From contig NZ_FXYD01000002.1 of assembly GCF_900185015.1 (NCBI RefSeq), positions 372,001 to 436,000 on the forward strand: a stretch of 64,000 bases of DNA. Direction: 5' to 3'. Positions 34,771-43,082 of the stretch are shown piece by piece. A model generated the notes under the pieces. That model saw only the letters and a list, made by a program, of their open reading frames with translations, ran no database searches and was not told the origin of the DNA. Each line of letters starts with the position of its first letter. The first letter of the stretch is position 1. Both the position numbers and the translations under genes were made by a program. Source of the stretch: Octadecabacter ascidiaceicola. Lineage in GTDB: Bacteria; Pseudomonadota; Alphaproteobacteria; Rhodobacterales; Rhodobacteraceae.

Positions 34771-36051
34771 CTACTTAACCGCTGCGATCTTCTTGGTGCG
34801 TTTGGCAGCCGGCTTTACCGGTTCGGAGTTCGCGTCGATGAAGTCGATCACGAGAGGGCGGATGTTGTTACGCCAGCTTTTGCCCGCGAAAATACCGTAG
34901 TGACCCGCACCCGGTTCAAGGTGGGACGCTTTTTTGCTTTCGGGCAAGCCGGTCAGCAAAGGCAGCGCAGCAAGACACTGGCCCGGTGCGGAAATGTCAT
35001 CGTTTTCGCCTTCGACGATTTTTACGGCCACTGTCGTGATCTTGCCGAAATCGACAGGATGACCCTCGACTGTGAAGCTGTTTGTCGCGATTTCGCGTTT
35101 CTTGAAAATGCGGTCGACGGTTGAAAGGTAAAATTCGGCAGTCATGTCCATCACGGCAAGGTATTCATCATAAAACACATTGTGTTTGTCGTGTTCTGAC
35201 GCTTCGCCTTTGGTAACGGCCATGATCTGTTTTTGGAACGCATTGCTGTGCATTTCGCTGTTCATCGAGATGAACGATGCCAATTGAAGAAGACCCGGGT
35301 AAACCATGCGGCCAACGCCTGGGTATTTGAACCCAACCTGCTGGATCATTGTTTCTTCGAGCTGACCCATCGTGACCGAGCGGCCAAAGTCGGTGACTTC
35401 TGTGTGGTTCGCTTCTGGATCAACAGGACCGCCGATCAACGTCAGTGAGCGTGGCTGCGCGTCTGGGTCTTGCTCTGCCAAGTAGGCTGTAGCCGCAAGT
35501 GTAAGCGGCACGGGCTGGCATACGGCGATAACGTGTGTGTCCGGCCCCATCTCTTTCATAAATTCGGAAAGGTAGAGCGTGTAGTCTTCCACGTCGAACT
35601 TGCCTTCAGACACCGGAATATCGCGCGCGTTGTGCCAATCGGTTGTGTAAACTTCGCAATCTGGCAGCAGGGACATCACCGTTTTACGCAGCAACGTTGC
35701 GTAGTGGCCAGACATCGGCGCGACCAGAAGAACCTTGCGTTTGCGTTCCGCACGGCCGACCGCACAGAAGTGGACGAGATCGCCAAACGGCTTTTCGACA
35801 ACTTTCCGCACCATGATTACGTGGTCTTTGCCGTCTTCGGCAGGAACACTATCAATGCCCCAGTCAGGTTTTGTAACCATACGGGCAAAGCTGCGTTCAG
35901 TCACTTCGCCCCAAGCGCGCAACATTTCCATTCCGGGACCGGGCCACATTGCAACGGCAGGGTAAGACGCGATCGCCCGCGCCGAGGCCCCCATCCATTC
36001 GTTCGTATTTCGAATGGTTTCCATCAGGTCATATGTTGCCATATACTTCAT
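34771..36051 (-). CDS. phaZ: Intracellular polyhydroxyalkanoate depolymerase
   Basis: PhaZ breaks down intracellular PHB. The 426-residue protein has the family layout with TDWHNARDIP near residue 137, the nucleophile region VIAVCQPVPL with Cys178, and a C-terminal segment with EGENDDISAPGQCLAAL and EPGAGHYGIFAGKSW carrying the acid and His. The start MKYMATYDL has GAGGG at suitable spacing. A C-terminal Lys-rich tail (KPAAKRTKKIAAVK) could contact granules. It is divergent from phaC over a 153-base spacer. Confidence 0.93.
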   Translation of the reverse strand: MKYMATYDLMETIRNTNEWMGASARAIASYPAVAMWPGPGMEMLRAWGEVTERSFARMVTKPDWGIDSVPAEDGKDHVIMVRKVVEKPFGDLVHFCAVGRAERKRKVLLVAPMSGHYATLLRKTVMSLLPDCEVYTTDWHNARDIPVSEGKFDVEDYTLYLSEFMKEMGPDTHVIAVCQPVPLTLAATAYLAEQDPDAQPRSLTLIGGPVDPEANHTEVTDFGRSVTMGQLEETMIQQVGFKYPGVGRMVYPGLLQLASFISMNSEMHSNAFQKQIMAVTKGEASEHDKHNVFYDEYLAVMDMTAEFYLSTVDRIFKKREIATNSFTVEGHPVDFGKITTVAVKIVEGENDDISAPGQCLAALPLLTGLPESKKASHLEPGAGHYGIFAGKSWRNNIRPLVIDFIDANSEPVKPAAKRTKKIAAVK

Positions 36052-36140
36052 TTACGCGCCCTCGGTTTTGTCGCGGTCAAACTATTGTGGCCTTTCGACC
36101 TAGCCTTAAGACGCGATGACTATGTCGCATTGACCAAGAA

Positions 36141-36158
36141 GCTATCGTAGCCGATAGC
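36141..36158. promoter_or_regulatory. Hairpin in the phaZ/phaC divergent spacer
   Basis: GCTATCG-TAGC-CGATAGC, a perfect 7-base-pair stem with a 4-base loop, between the divergent phaZ and phaC starts. It could be an operator or part of the phaC leader; there is no U tract in either direction. Confidence 0.4.
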
Positions 36159-36169
36159 AAAAAGAGAAA

Positions 36170-36186
36170 ATGCTGCACCTGCACAG
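36170..36186 (+). promoter_or_regulatory. PhaR-type TGC box upstream of phaC
   Basis: CTGC-ACCT-GCAC at 36173-36184, a CTGC-N4-GCA match to the TGC-rich recognition sequence of PhaR, 20 bases before the phaC ATG. It is weaker than the two perfect boxes in front of phaP. The position would overlap RNA polymerase or ribosome loading. Confidence 0.45.
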
Positions 36187-36204
36187 TAAGAGGGCGACGC
36201 CGAT

Positions 36205-38007
36205 ATGACAACAGATGATTCACAAAGCAATGAATCCATCGATCTGGACGCTGCGTTGCCTAAGCTTGAACAGAATATGGAGCGTATCCAAGATCTTACA
36301 ACGCGCCTAATGGGGGCTGTGGCGAATAAACGCAAAGTTCCGCAAGACCTTCAGGGGCCAGAACCCGATCTTTATGCGCGGGCAGGTGGCGCACTTTTTC
36401 AGGAGATGATGCAAAATCCGTCCAAGATTATCGAGCAGCAAGTCGGCTACTGGGGCAAAACGCTGCAGCATTTTGTCGACGCACAGCAAGCCTTGTCGAA
36501 AGGACACCTTGAGGCGCCAAAAGACGACACACCAACAGATCGCCGTTTTAAAAACCCCCTCTGGCAGTCGCACCCTTATTTTAACTTTCTCAAACAACAG
36601 TACATGTTGAATGCGCAGGCCGTCGATGCGGTGGTCTCCGACATGGAAGGTCTGGATGATGAAGACAAGCGGCGGATGGAATACTTCAGCCAACAGATTG
36701 TAGACATGCTGTCTCCGACAAACTTTCTGGCGACCAACCCCGACGCATTGACCAAAGCCGTTGAAACTGAGGGCGACAGTCTGGTGCGCGGTCTCGAAAA
36801 CATGATCGCTGATCTAGAAGCCAACGATGGTGAGCTTATCGTATCATTGGCGGACAAGGACGCGTTTACGGTCGGCGAGAACCTTGCCATGACGACAGGC
36901 GAGGTTGTTTTCCGCAACCATATGTTCGAACTGATCCAATACGCGCCAACGACTGAGAAGGTCCATGAAACGCCGTTGGTCATTTTCCCGCCTTGGATCA
37001 ACAAGTTCTATATTCTCGATCTGAACGAGAAGAATTCACTGATTAAATGGGCGGTGGATCAAGGCTTCACTGTCTTTGTCGTGTCTTGGGTCAATCCTGA
37101 CGAGACTTACCGTGATGTCGGCATGGCGGATTACGTCGAGGACGGATATCTCACCGCATTTGAAACTGCCCGTGAGATCTGTGGTGTAAAGAAAGTGAAT
37201 GCTGTCGGGTATTGCATTGCTGGCACAACGTTGTCGCTTTCGCTGACTGTTTTGAAAGCGCGCGGCCTTGATTACGTGAACTCTGCCACGCTGTTTACGA
37301 CCCTCACCGATTTCTCTGATCGCGGGGAAGTCGGCGTGTTCCTGAACGACGATTTTGTAGATGGCATCGAATCTGAGGTTCTGGGCGCTGGATTCCTCGA
37401 CAGTTTCTACATGAGCCGGACGTTCAGCTATCTGCGCGCAAACGACCTTATCTACCAGCCAGCCATCCGCAGCTATATGTTAGGGGAATCCCCGCCAGCG
37501 TTTGATTTATTGTATTGGAATGGCGACGGCACGAACCTTCCTGGGAAAATGTCGATCGAATACCTGCGTGGACTTTGTCAGGACGATACATTCGCAACGA
37601 CGGGCTTTGAGGTCGCAGGCGTTACAGCAAAGTTGAGCGATGTTGAGGTTCCAATTTGTGCGATTGCCTGTGAAAGCGACCACATTGCTGCTTGGAAGTC
37701 ATCTTTCCGCGGCGTGCAAAAGATGGGGTCTAAGGACAAGACGTTCATTCTATCCGGATCGGGCCACATCGCGGGCATCGTGAATCCACCTGCCAAGAAG
37801 AAATACGGTCACTGGACCAATACCGACCTCAGTCTTGGTCCAGAAGACTGGCAAGAGGGGGCGAAGGCCCATGAAGGATCTTGGTGGCCGATGTGGGGCA
37901 ACTGGTTGACGAAGAAATCTGGCAAAAAGGTCGATGCAAGAACGCCCGGGACAGCGACTCACCCTGCAATTGCACCAGCCCCTGGAACTTACGTTTTAGG
38001 CGAATGA
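36205..38007 (+). CDS. phaC: Class I polyhydroxyalkanoate synthase
   Basis: PhaC polymerises (R)-3-hydroxyacyl-CoA, mainly 3-hydroxybutyryl-CoA, into PHB at the granule surface. At 600 residues it has the class I size. The N-terminal ~220 residues are the synthase-specific domain (DRRFKNPLWQSHPYFNFLKQ), and the catalytic domain carries the lipase-like box GYCIAGTT with nucleophile Cys337, the Asp in CESDHIAAWKS region and His in GSGHIAGIVNPP. Key WINKFYILDL and FVVSWVNPD loops are intact. It is divergent from phaZ and ~210 bases upstream of phaP. Confidence 0.96.
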   Translation: MTTDDSQSNESIDLDAALPKLEQNMERIQDLTTRLMGAVANKRKVPQDLQGPEPDLYARAGGALFQEMMQNPSKIIEQQVGYWGKTLQHFVDAQQALSKGHLEAPKDDTPTDRRFKNPLWQSHPYFNFLKQQYMLNAQAVDAVVSDMEGLDDEDKRRMEYFSQQIVDMLSPTNFLATNPDALTKAVETEGDSLVRGLENMIADLEANDGELIVSLADKDAFTVGENLAMTTGEVVFRNHMFELIQYAPTTEKVHETPLVIFPPWINKFYILDLNEKNSLIKWAVDQGFTVFVVSWVNPDETYRDVGMADYVEDGYLTAFETAREICGVKKVNAVGYCIAGTTLSLSLTVLKARGLDYVNSATLFTTLTDFSDRGEVGVFLNDDFVDGIESEVLGAGFLDSFYMSRTFSYLRANDLIYQPAIRSYMLGESPPAFDLLYWNGDGTNLPGKMSIEYLRGLCQDDTFATTGFEVAGVTAKLSDVEVPICAIACESDHIAAWKSSFRGVQKMGSKDKTFILSGSGHIAGIVNPPAKKKYGHWTNTDLSLGPEDWQEGAKAHEGSWWPMWGNWLTKKSGKKVDARTPGTATHPAIAPAPGTYVLGE

Positions 38008-38013
38008 ACTGTT

Positions 38014-38036
38014 TGGATGGTGCGCAACGCCATCCA
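38014..38036 (+). terminator. Weak hairpin after phaC
   Basis: TGGATGG pairs with CCATCCA around a 9-base loop, starting seven bases after the phaC stop and followed by TTTC. It may partially end the phaC transcript before the phaP promoter. Confidence 0.4.
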
Positions 38037-38078
38037 TTTCCAGCCTTTAAACACTGGCGTTAATGGTTTTTAGCAACA

Positions 38079-38096
38079 AATTCAAATACTTGAATT
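38079..38096. promoter_or_regulatory. Inverted repeat AATTCAA-ATAC-TTGAATT upstream of phaP
   Basis: A perfect seven-base inverted repeat. Within it, AAATACTTGAA (38084-38094) is repeated exactly at 38127-38137, 43 bases downstream, between the two PhaR-type boxes. Likely promoter or operator elements, unassigned. Confidence 0.4.
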
Positions 38097-38114
38097 CCGT
38101 CCAAGTTTTATATG

Positions 38115-38151
38115 CTGCACTGCAGAAAATACTTGAAATGCTGCACTGCAG
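38115..38151 (+). promoter_or_regulatory. Two perfect PhaR-type operators upstream of phaP
   Basis: CTGCACTGCAG occurs at 38115-38125 and again at 38141-38151, 26 bases apart, both matching CTGC-N3-GCAG, the sequence bound by PhaR in related bacteria. They lie 66 and 92 bases upstream of the phasin start. PhaR repression relieved by PHB granules is the expected control. Confidence 0.8.
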
Positions 38152-38179
38152 CACGTAGATTGTTTGCAGACGCAGAAAC

Positions 38180-38195
38180 GCCGGAATAGTCCGGC
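38180..38195 (+). promoter_or_regulatory. Leader hairpin upstream of the phaP ribosome-binding site
   Basis: GCCGGA-ATAG-TCCGGC, a perfect six-base-pair stem, ends nine bases before the AAGGAG Shine-Dalgarno (38204-38209). It could stabilise the 5' end of an abundant message. Confidence 0.45.
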
Positions 38196-38216
38196 AAACA
38201 TTTAAGGAGCACCGAC

Positions 38217-38666
38217 ATGGCTGCTAAGACACCTGACTTCACCGCCGTTCTCAAAGACATGATGGGCGCATTCCCGGTAGACACAAAAGCAATGGACGAC
38301 GCGATCAAAACGCAATCTTCCTTGAACGAAAAGCTTTCCGCTGTTTCCATCTCCGCAGCACAGGCTTCCACTGACCTGTCCGCTAAGTGGGCACAGGACA
38401 CACTTGCTAAGGTAACAGAACTGTCCAAAGCAAAGGCAGAGCCTGCTGACTACGCAACTTCCGTAACTGACTTCGCATCTGCTTCTGCTGAAGCTGCTGC
38501 TGAGCACATGGCGGCTTTCGCTGAAATCGCGAAAAAAGTTCAGACAGAAACTCTGGAACTGATGATGGCTGCTGGCAAAGACGTGTCCGAAGACATGACT
38601 GCCGCTGCCAAAAAGGCGACTGCAGACGTAACTGCTGCAGCTAAGAAAGTCGCGACTGCAAAGTAA
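38217..38666 (+). CDS. phaP: Phasin
   Basis: A 149-residue granule coat protein that covers PHB inclusions. It is helical and Ala/Lys-rich, with the phasin pattern FTAVLKDMMGAFPVDTKAMD near the start, a central coiled stretch (STDLSAKWAQDTLAKVTELS) and a repetitive C-terminal tail of AAAKKATADVTAAAKKVATA that suits granule and protein contacts. A strong AAGGAG Shine-Dalgarno, two upstream PhaR boxes and a strong terminator indicate a highly expressed single-gene transcript. Codon choice is uniform, fitting high expression. Confidence 0.92.
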   Translation: MAAKTPDFTAVLKDMMGAFPVDTKAMDDAIKTQSSLNEKLSAVSISAAQASTDLSAKWAQDTLAKVTELSKAKAEPADYATSVTDFASASAEAAAEHMAAFAEIAKKVQTETLELMMAAGKDVSEDMTAAAKKATADVTAAAKKVATAK

Positions 38667-38719
38667 GCGATGTTAGATAGATAGGCGCTTCCTCCTCCCT
38701 GAGCGCCAACGTCTTTCTG

Positions 38720-38758
38720 GGGCGTGCTGTTCTCTCCCGACAGCACGCCCTTTTCTTT
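38720..38758 (+). terminator. Rho-independent terminator of phaP
   Basis: GGGCGTGCTGT pairs perfectly with ACAGCACGCCC (11 base pairs, 9-base loop), followed by TTTTCTTTT. It lies 54 bases past the phaP stop and before the phaR leader. Confidence 0.9.
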
Positions 38759-38765
38759 TGCTGAC

Positions 38766-38794
38766 ATGCAGCATAGGCTTCTTCTGCACTGCAA
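38766..38794 (+). promoter_or_regulatory. PhaR-type boxes upstream of phaR
   Basis: ATGCAGCAT (38766-38774) and CTGCACTGCAA (38784-38794, one mismatch to CTGC-N3-GCAG) lie within 50 bases upstream of the phaR start. They fit autoregulation of phaR by its own product, as known for PhaR. Confidence 0.6.
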
Positions 38795-38814
38795 CATTTC
38801 TGGGAGGAAATCCG

Positions 38815-39360
38815 TTGGCCATCAAATCACAACCGTTGCTGATCAAGCGGTACGCAAGCCGTCGTTTGTACAACACCGAGACCAGCGATTACGTCACGCT
38901 TGAAGATATCGCAGCATTTATTCGCGATGGGCGCGAAGTGCAGATCGTAGACCTGAAATCTGGTGACGATCTTACCCGCCAATACTTGCTGCAAATCATC
39001 GCGGAACACGAAAGTCGCGGCGAGAGCGTGCTTCCGGTTGATGTTTTGACGGACTTGGTGCGGTCCTACACCAGCCAGTCGATGTCCGTGGTCCCACAAT
39101 TCCTAGCGCAATCGTTTGATATGCTGCGCGATGGGCAAACCAAGATCATGGAAAACATCGGATCAACCAACCCGCTCGCCTCGATGCCTGGGTTTGAAGC
39201 CATGCAGGCACAGCAACAGGCATTTATGAAGGCAATGACAGGGGGCATGATGCCATCAGCACCCAAGTCTGCAGAGCCTGAAACGTCGGATGAAGGCCTT
39301 GATGACATCAAGGCGGAACTGGCAGCGCTGCAAGAAAAGCTGTCTAAGCTCGGGAAATAA
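38815..39360 (+). CDS. phaR: PHB synthesis repressor PhaR
   Basis: A 181-residue regulator that binds both PHB and DNA and represses phasin synthesis until granules form. The N-terminal PHB/PHA accumulation domain has LIKRYASRRLYNTETSDYVT and LEDIAAFIRDGREVQIVDLK; the middle has LTDLVRSYTSQSM. The C-terminal third is flexible and ends with a coiled-coil AELAALQEKLSKLGK. The start is a TTG at 38815, with GGGAGGAAA before it; an upstream in-frame ATG at 38758 gives a poor extension. It converges on the DegT gene eight bases away. Confidence 0.9.
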   Translation: MAIKSQPLLIKRYASRRLYNTETSDYVTLEDIAAFIRDGREVQIVDLKSGDDLTRQYLLQIIAEHESRGESVLPVDVLTDLVRSYTSQSMSVVPQFLAQSFDMLRDGQTKIMENIGSTNPLASMPGFEAMQAQQQAFMKAMTGGMMPSAPKSAEPETSDEGLDDIKAELAALQEKLSKLGK

Positions 39361-39368
39361 GCCTTCGA

Positions 39369-40550
39369 CTACGCGGCTGACTGGCTCGCGACGCTTTGTG
39401 CGGCGCCCAGAATGATATCCGCGATTACGTCGCATTCTTCGACCGTTAGGCGCGCGGGAAGACGTACATCGCACGCGCGCATCAACATCGTGCGTGTGGT
39501 CGGCAATTCGGGCGTGTCGCCCAAGAACTGCCAGTTCCAAAACGCGCGGGCGTTATCGACGGATTTTCCGAAGATCTGTACCTTCATCCCACGTTCCGCC
39601 GTAAGTTTTGCGAATGCATCAACCTGTTCGTCGTTCATGTCGACAAGGTTAAACTGGATGGAATCTGGCGCACGTTTTTCTGCGGACAGGGGTGCTGGCA
39701 CATCGAGGTTTGGCGAGGTGTTCAGTCGCGCGGCAACGTGATCATGGTTGCGCAATCCGTCACGCACACGGCGTGCCAGTTCTGGCAACTGCGGGCGGAT
39801 GATAGCAGCAGACAGGTTTGACAAGCGCAGGTTATAAAGCGGCAACAGGTTCTGCCAACGCTCCATCGCTTCTGTCGGGATCGCGTGTTTCGTCCACATA
39901 TGTTCGTAAGCGCCTGACATAATGATCGCACGCGCAACGAGGTCGGCGTCATCGGTAATCAGAATGCCACCTTCACCGGCGTTAATCATCTTGTAGCTTT
40001 GGAAGCTGAAACAGCCGATTTTGCCGATGGTCCCGATCTTGCGACCGTTCCATGTTGTACCAAGGCTATGGGCCGCGTCTTCAACAACAGGAATGCCCGC
40101 CGCGTCACACAGAGCCATGATCGCATCCATATCTGATGTGTGACCGCGCATATGCGAAATCAGCACGGCGTCGGCATCTGGCAGCTTGGCGGCAAAGTCA
40201 TCCATATTGATGCGGTAGTTGTCGTTGCATTCGACCAAAACAGGAATGCACTCGGCGTGAACAACAGCGGATGGCACGGCGGCAAATGTGAATGCGGGGA
40301 TCAGAACACGCGCTTCACGTGGCAAGTCCAACGCTTTGAGGGACAAGAACAAAGCCGCTGAACAACTGGACACCGCAAGGGCGAACTTGGTTCCCATCAT
40401 CTCAGCGAACTCTTGCTCGAGCAGCGACACCGGAGCGTTTTCAGGGGCTGTATAGCGGAACAGATCCGCACTTGAGAGCAGCTGAGTGACCGCTTCGAGG
40501 GCGGCCTCAGGAATGGGTTCCGCGTTGTAAACGTTAGGAATTTTAGTCAT
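39369..40550 (-). CDS. DegT/DnrJ/EryC1/StrS family aminotransferase
   Basis: A 393-residue PLP enzyme that transfers an amino group to a keto-sugar or related carbonyl. Lys187 in GCFSFQSYKMINAGEGG binds PLP; VEDAAHSLGTTW contains the Asp that contacts the ring, and VSSCSAALFLSLKAL the phosphate cup. The signature is complete. Without a neighbouring glycan cluster the substrate is open; cell-surface or secondary-metabolite sugars are typical. It is a single leftward gene between phaR and the amine oxidase gene, with ~87 bases upstream. Confidence 0.88.
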   Translation of the reverse strand: MTKIPNVYNAEPIPEAALEAVTQLLSSADLFRYTAPENAPVSLLEQEFAEMMGTKFALAVSSCSAALFLSLKALDLPREARVLIPAFTFAAVPSAVVHAECIPVLVECNDNYRINMDDFAAKLPDADAVLISHMRGHTSDMDAIMALCDAAGIPVVEDAAHSLGTTWNGRKIGTIGKIGCFSFQSYKMINAGEGGILITDDADLVARAIIMSGAYEHMWTKHAIPTEAMERWQNLLPLYNLRLSNLSAAIIRPQLPELARRVRDGLRNHDHVAARLNTSPNLDVPAPLSAEKRAPDSIQFNLVDMNDEQVDAFAKLTAERGMKVQIFGKSVDNARAFWNWQFLGDTPELPTTRTMLMRACDVRLPARLTVEECDVIADIILGAAQSVASQSAA

Positions 40551-40637
40551 TGTCCGCTCTTTCGCCTGTTATTTTTATTGCTTAATAGCAGACGAATTGT
40601 GACAGTGGAATGACTTAGATCAATTCCTATTGTCGCA

Positions 40638-41945
40638 CTAAAACCCTAGGCGATCACGCATTGAATACCATGTCATTGCCGCCATCAGCAGGGGCGCGCG
40701 TAACATTGTACCACCAGGAAAACGTGGGGTTGGAAGGCTGGCGAAAACGTCGAACCGTTCTGCTTGCCCCCGCACCGCTTCGGCCATGAGCTTACCTGCA
40801 AAGCCGGAATGAACCACACCGTGGCCGGAGTAGCCGCCAGCGCTCAGGATATTGGGGGAAGCGCGTAGCAGTGCGGGCAGGCGGGTCGGTGTAATTCCTA
40901 ACGTGCCACCCCAGGTGTAATCAATCTTCACGCCCTTAAGCTGCGGGAACATGTTTTCCATGCGCTTGCGCAAGGCGGGTTCGATGTTTTGTGGGAACCC
41001 TGTGGTGTAGTTTTCGCGCCCGCCAAACAGCAGGCGGTTGTCCTCAGACAGGCGGAAATAGTTCACGACGAATTTGCTGTCGGCGACGGCGATGTCTTGG
41101 GTCAGGATATCTTTCGCGCGCTCTCCCAAAGGCTCAGTCGCGGCGATGAAAGAGTTGAGCGGCATCGTTCCCGCGGTGACCTTTTTGTTGATGTTGGGTA
41201 GGTATCCGTTGCCAGCAAGCAGTACGAACGGGGCTGTGACGCGGCCCTGTCCGGTGGCAACAACGGCAGGATCGCCTTCTACAATGTCATGCACCTCAGA
41301 GCGTTCAAAGATGCGTGCCCCTGCGCGTTCGGCTGCCTTGGCAAGGCCAAGTGCGTAGCGCAACGGGTGGATGTGGCCCGCGCCACGGTCAATCAGCCCA
41401 CCTTGATAATTTGGTGACTTTACAATGTCTTGAAATGCTTCACGGGTTAGGCCTTCGACGTCTTTGTAACCGTAAGTCCGGCGCAGGAACTCGGCCTCGT
41501 CGCGTAGCTCACGCGCTTCGACGGCGTTATATGCGCCATGCGCCACGCCTGGGCGAAACCGTGCTTCGGGTGCGTGCTTTTCAATGCGCGACTTTAGAAG
41601 CTCTTTTGCTTCCTCCGTCATATCCCAGAGAGCTTTGGCCGGTCCTTTGCCCAGTTTAGCAGCGATCCAACGTTGGTCTTGGTTGAACCCTGATCCGGCT
41701 TGCCCGCCGTTGCGCCCCGATGCACCCCAGCCTGCACGGTGGGCATCCAGCACAACAACATCCATCCCGGCCTCAGCCAGTTCAAGCGCAGCCATAAGCC
41801 CTGTGAAACCCGCGCCGACAATGCAGACATCCGCTTTGATCTGGCCGTGCAGCGGCGCGCGTTCGGCTGGGATGTCGGCGGTTGCGGCGTACCAGCTATT
41901 GGGGAACGTGGCAGGGCGGTCGTTGCGATAAAGGGCGTTTGTCAT
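40638..41945 (-). CDS. FAD-dependent amine oxidase, gamma-glutamylputrescine oxidase-like
   Basis: A 435-residue DAO-type flavoprotein. The Rossmann motif is DVCIVGAGFTGLMAALELAE (residues ~39-58), followed by GASGRNGGQAGSGFNQ (covalent-FAD-type loop region), and the C-terminal half has TWGGTLGITPTRLPALLR and GYSGHGVVHSGFAGKLMAE. The pattern matches PuuB-like oxidases that act on gamma-glutamylated amines, releasing aldehyde and ammonia or amine. It is the last gene of a long leftward operon with two glutamine-synthetase-like ligases and an amidotransferase, which fits that role. Confidence 0.88.
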   Translation of the reverse strand: MTNALYRNDRPATFPNSWYAATADIPAERAPLHGQIKADVCIVGAGFTGLMAALELAEAGMDVVVLDAHRAGWGASGRNGGQAGSGFNQDQRWIAAKLGKGPAKALWDMTEEAKELLKSRIEKHAPEARFRPGVAHGAYNAVEARELRDEAEFLRRTYGYKDVEGLTREAFQDIVKSPNYQGGLIDRGAGHIHPLRYALGLAKAAERAGARIFERSEVHDIVEGDPAVVATGQGRVTAPFVLLAGNGYLPNINKKVTAGTMPLNSFIAATEPLGERAKDILTQDIAVADSKFVVNYFRLSEDNRLLFGGRENYTTGFPQNIEPALRKRMENMFPQLKGVKIDYTWGGTLGITPTRLPALLRASPNILSAGGYSGHGVVHSGFAGKLMAEAVRGQAERFDVFASLPTPRFPGGTMLRAPLLMAAMTWYSMRDRLGF

Positions 41946-41951
41946 AACGGG

Positions 41952-43082
41952 TTATGGGGCCTCGCGTAGATCATAGTAGCTCAGGTCGTAGACCTCGTTG
42001 CGCCATGTGATGGCGCGGGCTTGAGTCACAAAAGTTCCGTCGACCTTAAGGAAATAGCAATCCACGCAGGTGGTTTGCAGGCGGGCCGTTACAAATTCTG
42101 CAAACGGCGCGTCGAGGTCGAAGCTGCGCGTCGTCGCTGCCGTGATCTGGTCGAGGGTGGCCTCAGTCAAGGCGGCAGTGCCGTTGATCTGCGCCTGAAC
42201 TCCGAAATATTGCGCATCGGGGAAAGGGATCGGCGCGCCGCCTGCTGTTACGGGCTGATTGTTGTCCTTGTCTGCAAGAACGGCGTGGCCAAGATCTGTG
42301 ATCGTGATATTTTCGACTTCCGCCCCATCGGGTAACAGCGGGTCGATGGCAGCGCGAAGCAGCGCTTCGTGTGTGGCCGCGTCGAACGCTGTGACGGTCG
42401 GGTGAACGACCGTCGGCAACGCGAGCTTAAGGTTGGGAACACGTCGTTCCGCCGGAAAATCAGACTGCGGACGTTGGTCCAGAAGCATGAAATCGGGCGA
42501 CTCGGACACGGCGTGGATGGTTTCCAGATAGGTAGCGTGGTCATCGAATTGATCGTTGATCACTTGATAGGGGGTCGCGTGGTCGGTCAGTCCGGCATGG
42601 TTGATGTCAGGGTTTTGGGCGCGACGTCCGCAGGCGGTGTTGACGCAGGTAACAGCGGCAATCAAGCTGTCGCGGCGATAGATTTGCACAATCGTTTCGT
42701 CGGGCGGCGCGCCCATCATATCCATCACAAAACTGTCTACCGCTTCTCCACCCGTGGCGGACGTGTTCACATAGGCCTCGGTGCGGGCGGCTTTCAGGGG
42801 GTCCTGATCGCGGATCACCAGCGTGCTACCCTCTGGTCCAGCCCCGAAATACAACACGGTGATTTCGCCCTGATCAAAGTCGATTTCGCGCAGGTAGTAT
42901 AGGCGCTCAACCACGGGGGGGGCGGGCGGCGTGGGCGCGGTCTGTGTCGCTTCTTCGGCGGGGGACGCGGGAAAGGTCGTGATTTGGGGAACGTCTGCTT
43001 GGTTGCCACGCACCAGATGAAACGCACCAAAGGCGATCAGCCCACCCAAAAGGGTGACAAGAATAAACGCCAGCCGGATCAT
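41952..43082 (-). CDS. Unknown membrane-anchored protein of the amine operon
   Basis: A 376-residue protein with an N-terminal hydrophobic anchor (LAFILVTLLGGLIAFGAFHL), a Pro/Thr-rich linker (~residues 35-58) and a ~300-residue extracytoplasmic part with no recognised domain. Two Cys pairs are visible: TCVNTACGRR and TTCVDCYF, likely structural disulfides. Overlapping ATGA with the upstream glutamine-synthetase-like gene and only six bases before the oxidase gene makes it a genuine operon member. Whether it binds substrate or aids an envelope step is unknown. Confidence 0.7.
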   Translation of the reverse strand: MIRLAFILVTLLGGLIAFGAFHLVRGNQADVPQITTFPASPAEEATQTAPTPPAPPVVERLYYLREIDFDQGEITVLYFGAGPEGSTLVIRDQDPLKAARTEAYVNTSATGGEAVDSFVMDMMGAPPDETIVQIYRRDSLIAAVTCVNTACGRRAQNPDINHAGLTDHATPYQVINDQFDDHATYLETIHAVSESPDFMLLDQRPQSDFPAERRVPNLKLALPTVVHPTVTAFDAATHEALLRAAIDPLLPDGAEVENITITDLGHAVLADKDNNQPVTAGGAPIPFPDAQYFGVQAQINGTAALTEATLDQITAATTRSFDLDAPFAEFVTARLQTTCVDCYFLKVDGTFVTQARAITWRNEVYDLSYYDLREAP

